From positions 1 to 64,000 of the forward strand of contig JABARS010000007.1 of NCBI GenBank assembly GCA_019187085.1: DNA of 64,000 nt. The letters run 5' to 3'. Shown here piece by piece: positions 60,771 through 64,000 of the stretch (its first letter is position 1; each line of letters opens with the position of its first letter). This DNA comes from Pseudorhodoplanes sp. GTDB taxonomy: Bacteria; Pseudomonadota; Alphaproteobacteria; Rhizobiales; Xanthobacteraceae. Under the pieces are notes generated by a model. The model had not been told where the DNA came from, did no database searches, and was given only the letters and a program-made list of their open reading frames with translations. The position numbers and the translations under genes were made by a program.

Positions 60771-62393
60771 ATGCAACGCGTTCCTGCATATTCGTTCATT
60801 TTACCGGCGCTCTGCGCCGCCCTTGCGGCATCGTTAACGGCTGCGTTCTGGTGGTGGATGGGCCAGCCGGTTGCAATGCCGCCCTCGCCGCTTGCCGCCG
60901 GCGAGAAAATCCCCTGCGTGTCCTATGCGCCGTTCCGCGGCGACCAGACGCCGCTCGATCCGGCGACCCGCATTCCCGGCGCGCAGATCGACGAAGACTT
61001 CGCGGCGCTGAAATCGCGGACCGGCTGCGTGCGCACCTATTCGATCGAGCACGCGCTCGACCAGATCCCGGGGCTCGCCCGCAAGCACGGGCTGAAGGTG
61101 ATTCAAGGCATCTGGCTGTCGAGCAATCCGGTGTCGAACCGGCGCGAGATCGACGGGGTGGTCAATCTCGTTCGCCAGTATCCGGATGTGATTTCGTCGG
61201 TGATCGTCGGCAACGAGGTGCTGCTGCGCGGCGAAATGTCGGGCGCCGACCTTGCCGCCCTGATCCGCGAGGTCAAGGCGCGCGTCGGCGTGCCGGTCAC
61301 CTATGCGGACGTGTGGGAATTCTGGCTGCGCCACCGGGAGGTGTATGAGGCGGTGGATTTCGTCACGATCCACATCCTGCCTTACTGGGAGGACTTCCCG
61401 ATCGCCGCCCGCGACGCGGCATCGCACGTGGACTCCATCCGCCGGAAGATGGCGGCGGCCTTTCCCGGCAAGGACATCCTGATCGGCGAGACCGGTTTCC
61501 CGAGCCAGGGTCGGATGCGCGAGGGCGCGCTGCCGACGCCGGCCAACCAGGCGCGCGTGCTGCACGAGCTGCTGGCGCTCGCCAGGCGCGACGGACTGCG
61601 GGTCAACCTGATCGAGGCGTTCGACCAGCCCTGGAAGCGTGGGCTCGAAGGCACGGTCGGCGGGTTCTGGGGGCTGCTCGATACCTATCGTCGCGACGTG
61701 AAGTTTTTATGGGGCGAGCCTGTCTCCAACCATCCGTCGTGGGCGCGGCAGGCGACGGGCGGCGTGGCGCTGGTCCTCGCGGTCGTGCTGGCCGGCATGG
61801 TGGCCGCGCGGCGCAATGCGCCGCAGCCGGTCGTATGGGCCGGCGTGTTCGCGTGCGCGGTCGTGGCCGGTTTCATGGTGCCGCTCGCGATCGAGAAAAT
61901 CCCGCTCGAAAGCTTCACCGCCGGCGGCTGGCTGCGGTCGCTGGCGATGGGGCTCGTGGCCGTCGCGGCGCCGCTGCTGTGCGCCGCCGCGCTTGCCCAC
62001 GGCGCGCCGACGCCCGCCTTTGCGCAGGTGCTGGCGCGGCGCGAGGGGCGGCTGCGCGATCCGCTGCGGCTTGCGCTCGGGCTTTCGCTGATCGCGGCGA
62101 CCGTGCTTGCCCTGCATGTAGCGCTCGGGCAGGTGTTCGACCCGCGCTATCGTGAATTCCATTACGCGCCGCTGACCGCGGCGATCGTGCCGTTCGCCGT
62201 GCTTGCCCTGACGGCGCGCCGCGGCGAGGGGGTACGTCCGGTAGCCGAAGCCGCGGCGGCCGGCATCCTTGTCCTGTCGGCGGTCTATATCGCCTTCAAC
62301 GAGTCGGCTGCGAACTGGCAGGCGCTGTGGCTGTGCGGGCTGCTCGTATCGCTTGCGCTCATTCTGTGGTGGGCGCGGGCCGCGCCAGGCTGA
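60771..62393 (+). CDS. ndvC: Beta-(1,6)-glucan transferase, NdvC type: GH17-like domain with membrane C-terminus
   Basis: A 540-aa membrane protein. One N-terminal helix, a GH17-like periplasmic domain at ~45-300 with E149 (VIVGNE) and E240 (GETGFPSQ), clearly homologous to the N-terminal domain of the NdvB-like protein (both share VSYAPF, VRTYS, HILPYWE, EAFDQPWK-type segments), then about eight hydrophobic helices and no GT2 domain. Size matches Bradyrhizobium NdvC (62 kDa), proposed to form beta-1,6 links. The intergenic 60522-60770 is divergent and probably holds the promoters of both directions. Confidence 0.8.
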   Translation: MQRVPAYSFILPALCAALAASLTAAFWWWMGQPVAMPPSPLAAGEKIPCVSYAPFRGDQTPLDPATRIPGAQIDEDFAALKSRTGCVRTYSIEHALDQIPGLARKHGLKVIQGIWLSSNPVSNRREIDGVVNLVRQYPDVISSVIVGNEVLLRGEMSGADLAALIREVKARVGVPVTYADVWEFWLRHREVYEAVDFVTIHILPYWEDFPIAARDAASHVDSIRRKMAAAFPGKDILIGETGFPSQGRMREGALPTPANQARVLHELLALARRDGLRVNLIEAFDQPWKRGLEGTVGGFWGLLDTYRRDVKFLWGEPVSNHPSWARQATGGVALVLAVVLAGMVAARRNAPQPVVWAGVFACAVVAGFMVPLAIEKIPLESFTAGGWLRSLAMGLVAVAAPLLCAAALAHGAPTPAFAQVLARREGRLRDPLRLALGLSLIAATVLALHVALGQVFDPRYREFHYAPLTAAIVPFAVLALTARRGEGVRPVAEAAAAGILVLSAVYIAFNESAANWQALWLCGLLVSLALILWWARAAPG

Positions 62394-62736
62394 GCACGAG
62401 CAGGCCCGCGGCCAGCGCCGACAGCGCGATATTATAGAGCACGATGCCGAAGCCGGTTGCGGCGAGCGCGATCGAGAACAGCACGATCGAGGGCCGCACG
62501 AAATTGAGGGCGGCGGCCGCGAGCGCGACCCAGCCGAACGCGGCATGCGTGAACAGCGCGGTCACCACCGTGCGCGTGAAGCACAGCCAGGTCGGCAGTC
62601 CGGCCTGGCAGGCAAGCCCGACGGTCGAGTTCTCGATCGCGAAATAGCGCAGATAGAGCGCGTAACCGACGCTCGAAAATCCGACGATCAGGAGCCAGTT
62701 GAGCTGGCGCGCGGTCGGCCTGAAGGGGGGGCGCAT
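62359..62736 (-). CDS. Small polytopic membrane protein
   Basis: 125 aa with four likely helices (WLLIVGFSSVGYALYLRYFAI; FTRTVVTALFTHAAFGWVAL; VRPSIVLFSIALAATGFGIV; ALSALAAGLLVLSLA) and two cysteines (LACQAG, LPTWLCF). Family not recognised. Its 3' end overlaps the convergent ndvC-like gene by 35 bases, and it starts three bases after the DMT exporter stop, so it is probably in that operon. Confidence 0.72.
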   Translation of the reverse strand: MRPPFRPTARQLNWLLIVGFSSVGYALYLRYFAIENSTVGLACQAGLPTWLCFTRTVVTALFTHAAFGWVALAAAALNFVRPSIVLFSIALAATGFGIVLYNIALSALAAGLLVLSLARPAPTTE

Positions 62737-62739
62737 GGT

Positions 62740-63672
62740 TTATCCGGAACGGTTCGCGCGTTGACGTACGAAGGATTTCAGCAGACCGGGCAGGCCGGTT
62801 GCAAGCCCGACGCCGGCCATGACCAGCAACAGCCCGATGCCGTGATAGGCGTGGATCGCCTCGCCGAGGAATACCGCGGCCAGCACGATGCCGTAGCACG
62901 GCAGGAGATAGAGAAAGATGCTGGTCAGCGCCGGGCCGACGCGCTTGACGCCATACTGATAGGACGAAAACGACAGGACGGAGGCGAAGACGACGATGCC
63001 GGCAATGCTCGTCCAGGCCTTGGCGCTCGTCGGGAAGCCGCCGATGAGCGCAAGCTCCGCCAGCATGCAGGGCAAGAGCAGCACGGCGCCCGCGAGCGCG
63101 ATCGCAAGGAACACGAGCAGGGTCGGGAAGTCCTGCAGCGCGCGGCTCTTGAGCTGGATCGAATAGATCGCCCACGAGATCGCCGCCACGATGAAGAGCA
63201 GGTCGCCGGCATTGAACGGCCGGTGCAAGATCGACAGTGGCGCGCCCTCCAGCACGATGGTGAAGACGCCGGCGATGCCGAGGATGACGCCGAGCGCTTC
63301 GGCGAGCGGCAGCGGCCGGCGGGCAAGGACGGCGGCGATCAAGACGACGAGCACGGGCGAGGCGGTGTAGATCAGCGTGCCATGGGTCGCGGTGGTGAAC
63401 TGCAGCGCGACATAGACGATGCCGCCACAGATCCACATGCCGAGAAAACCGAGCCACAGGATCAACCGCCATTGCGCGGCGAGCGCGCGGCCGTGCTCGC
63501 GCAGGCCCGGCCAGGCGAACGGCAGCAGGATCAGGCAGGCGAACGACCAGCGCAAAGCCGCCAGCGTCCAGGGCGGCACGGTGTCGACCGCCGGCCGCCC
63601 GATGATCAGGTTGGACACGAAGAACAGCGGCATGACGGCAAGTATGACGTAGTCGCGCGGACGCGGGCTCAT
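62740..63672 (-). CDS. EamA/DMT family transporter
   Basis: 310 aa from the ATG at 63672 (MSPRPRDYVILAVMPLFFVS). Ten membrane helices in two EamA repeats: the first ends with YTASPVLVVLIAAVLARRPL and LAEALGVILGIAGVFTIV; the second has ISWAIYSIQLKSRAL and LTSIFLYLLPCYGIVLAAVF followed by FLGEAIHAYHGIGLLLVMAG. Members export amino acids, nucleosides or other metabolites; substrate unknown. Confidence 0.9.
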   Translation of the reverse strand: MSPRPRDYVILAVMPLFFVSNLIIGRPAVDTVPPWTLAALRWSFACLILLPFAWPGLREHGRALAAQWRLILWLGFLGMWICGGIVYVALQFTTATHGTLIYTASPVLVVLIAAVLARRPLPLAEALGVILGIAGVFTIVLEGAPLSILHRPFNAGDLLFIVAAISWAIYSIQLKSRALQDFPTLLVFLAIALAGAVLLLPCMLAELALIGGFPTSAKAWTSIAGIVVFASVLSFSSYQYGVKRVGPALTSIFLYLLPCYGIVLAAVFLGEAIHAYHGIGLLLVMAGVGLATGLPGLLKSFVRQRANRSG

Positions 63673-63701
63673 CGCGGAGGCAATCGTCGGCTGGAGGGGC
63701 T

Positions 63702-64000
63702 TCAGCGAAGCGCGAGGCGCTGGCCGTCGAACACGGCGGGCCGGCAGGTCCAGCCGCTCGCCGCGAGGGATGCGCACAATTTGGCGGCTGCGTTGGCGTT
63801 CGACAAGGGGCCGAGCACGAGACGCAGCTCTGCGCTGCCGCCGGGCTTGGTGTCGCGCACGGCGATCACCGGGCGCAGGCCATCGAACAGCCCGCCGTGC
63901 GTGGCGCGCGCCGACATCCATAATTCGCGCATGCCCTCGACGCTCTGTCCGCCGCCGATATCGATGCCGAATTCGGTGATCGTGCCCACCGATTCCGGCG
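63702..64000 (-). CDS. SPOR-like domain protein, C-terminal part (cut by window edge)
   Basis: The last ~99 codons of a minus-strand gene running off the right edge. The sequence FGIDIGGGQSVEGMRELWMS, then RPVIAVRDTKPG, AELRLVLGPLSNANAAAKLC and TCRPAVFDGQRLALR resembles a SPOR-type repeat that binds denuded peptidoglycan. The frame continues through the window edge, so the GTG at 63989 is not taken as the start. It ends 29 bases before the DMT exporter on the same strand. Confidence 0.7.
   Translation of the reverse strand, partial: PESVGTITEFGIDIGGGQSVEGMRELWMSARATHGGLFDGLRPVIAVRDTKPGGSAELRLVLGPLSNANAAAKLCASLAASGWTCRPAVFDGQRLALR

Overview
The window looks like a chromosomal segment of a GC-rich alphaproteobacterium of the order Hyphomicrobiales (Rhizobiales), most like the Bradyrhizobiaceae/Xanthobacteraceae group. 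This rests on gene order and content, not on a database search: tatABC-serS-surE-pcm-nlpD-like-yajC-secDF; uvrA and ssb in the same neighbourhood as gyrA-coaD-two cyclophilins-queA-tgt; an ndvB/ndvC-type beta-glucan locus; Ku/LigD end joining; an IpdC-type decarboxylase; and interspersed palindromic repeats typical of that group.

Layout. 1-12.5 kb: tail of an ABC ATPase, the Tat translocase, seryl-tRNA synthetase, SurE, isoaspartyl methyltransferase, an NlpD-like lipoprotein, and the Sec accessory operon yajC-secD-secF followed by Mth938-like and squalene-synthase-like genes. 13-18 kb: a kinase-like fusion protein, TrmFO, a frameshifted DUF1127 gene and an MltB-type transglycosylase. 18-26.9 kb: accessory and poorly known genes (PAS-HTH regulator, two paralogous small membrane proteins, PsiF, alpha/beta hydrolase, K+ channel, TPR protein, HigB with a broken HigA, an AT-richer AlbA_2 gene). 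26.9-37.2 kb: DNA repair block uvrA, TPR-methyltransferase, Ku, LigD, ssb. 37.3-43 kb: small secreted and membrane genes, an IpdC-type decarboxylase, MarC, and a beta-barrel protein with PYG repeats. 43.3-54.8 kb: gyrA, LysE exporter, coaD, two cyclophilins, queA, nhaA (opposite strand), tgt and an amidohydrolase. 54.9-64 kb: zinc-ribbon protein, tRNA-Lys, M20 hydrolase, the beta-glucan locus, a DMT exporter and a partial SPOR-like gene.

How the genes connect. The left third serves protein export and envelope upkeep (Tat and Sec, NlpD-like factor, transglycosylase). The middle is genome maintenance: uvrA and ssb each carry a GTTC-N7-GTTC LexA-type operator, and the Ku/LigD locus sits between them. 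The right side combines tRNA-queuosine synthesis (queA, tgt), cofactor synthesis and osmoregulated periplasmic glucan synthesis.

Most notable signals: (1) ligD is split across two frames exactly at an A9 run that holds a dnaX-type A-AAA-AAG slippery heptamer; (2) a 99-bp palindromic repeat sits in frame inside uvrA; (3) two copies of a roughly 330-bp intergenic repeat each keep a TTGACA-N17-TTATNT promoter, which suggests a multicopy RNA; (4) serS carries an extra block of about 90 residues inside an AT-richer patch; (5) Tgt has lost all four zinc ligands; (6) higA and a DUF1127 gene each carry a one-base frame disruption. Three single-base frame problems in 64 kb leave indel error in the assembly as a real alternative. 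No CRISPR array, IS element, rRNA or phage module was seen.
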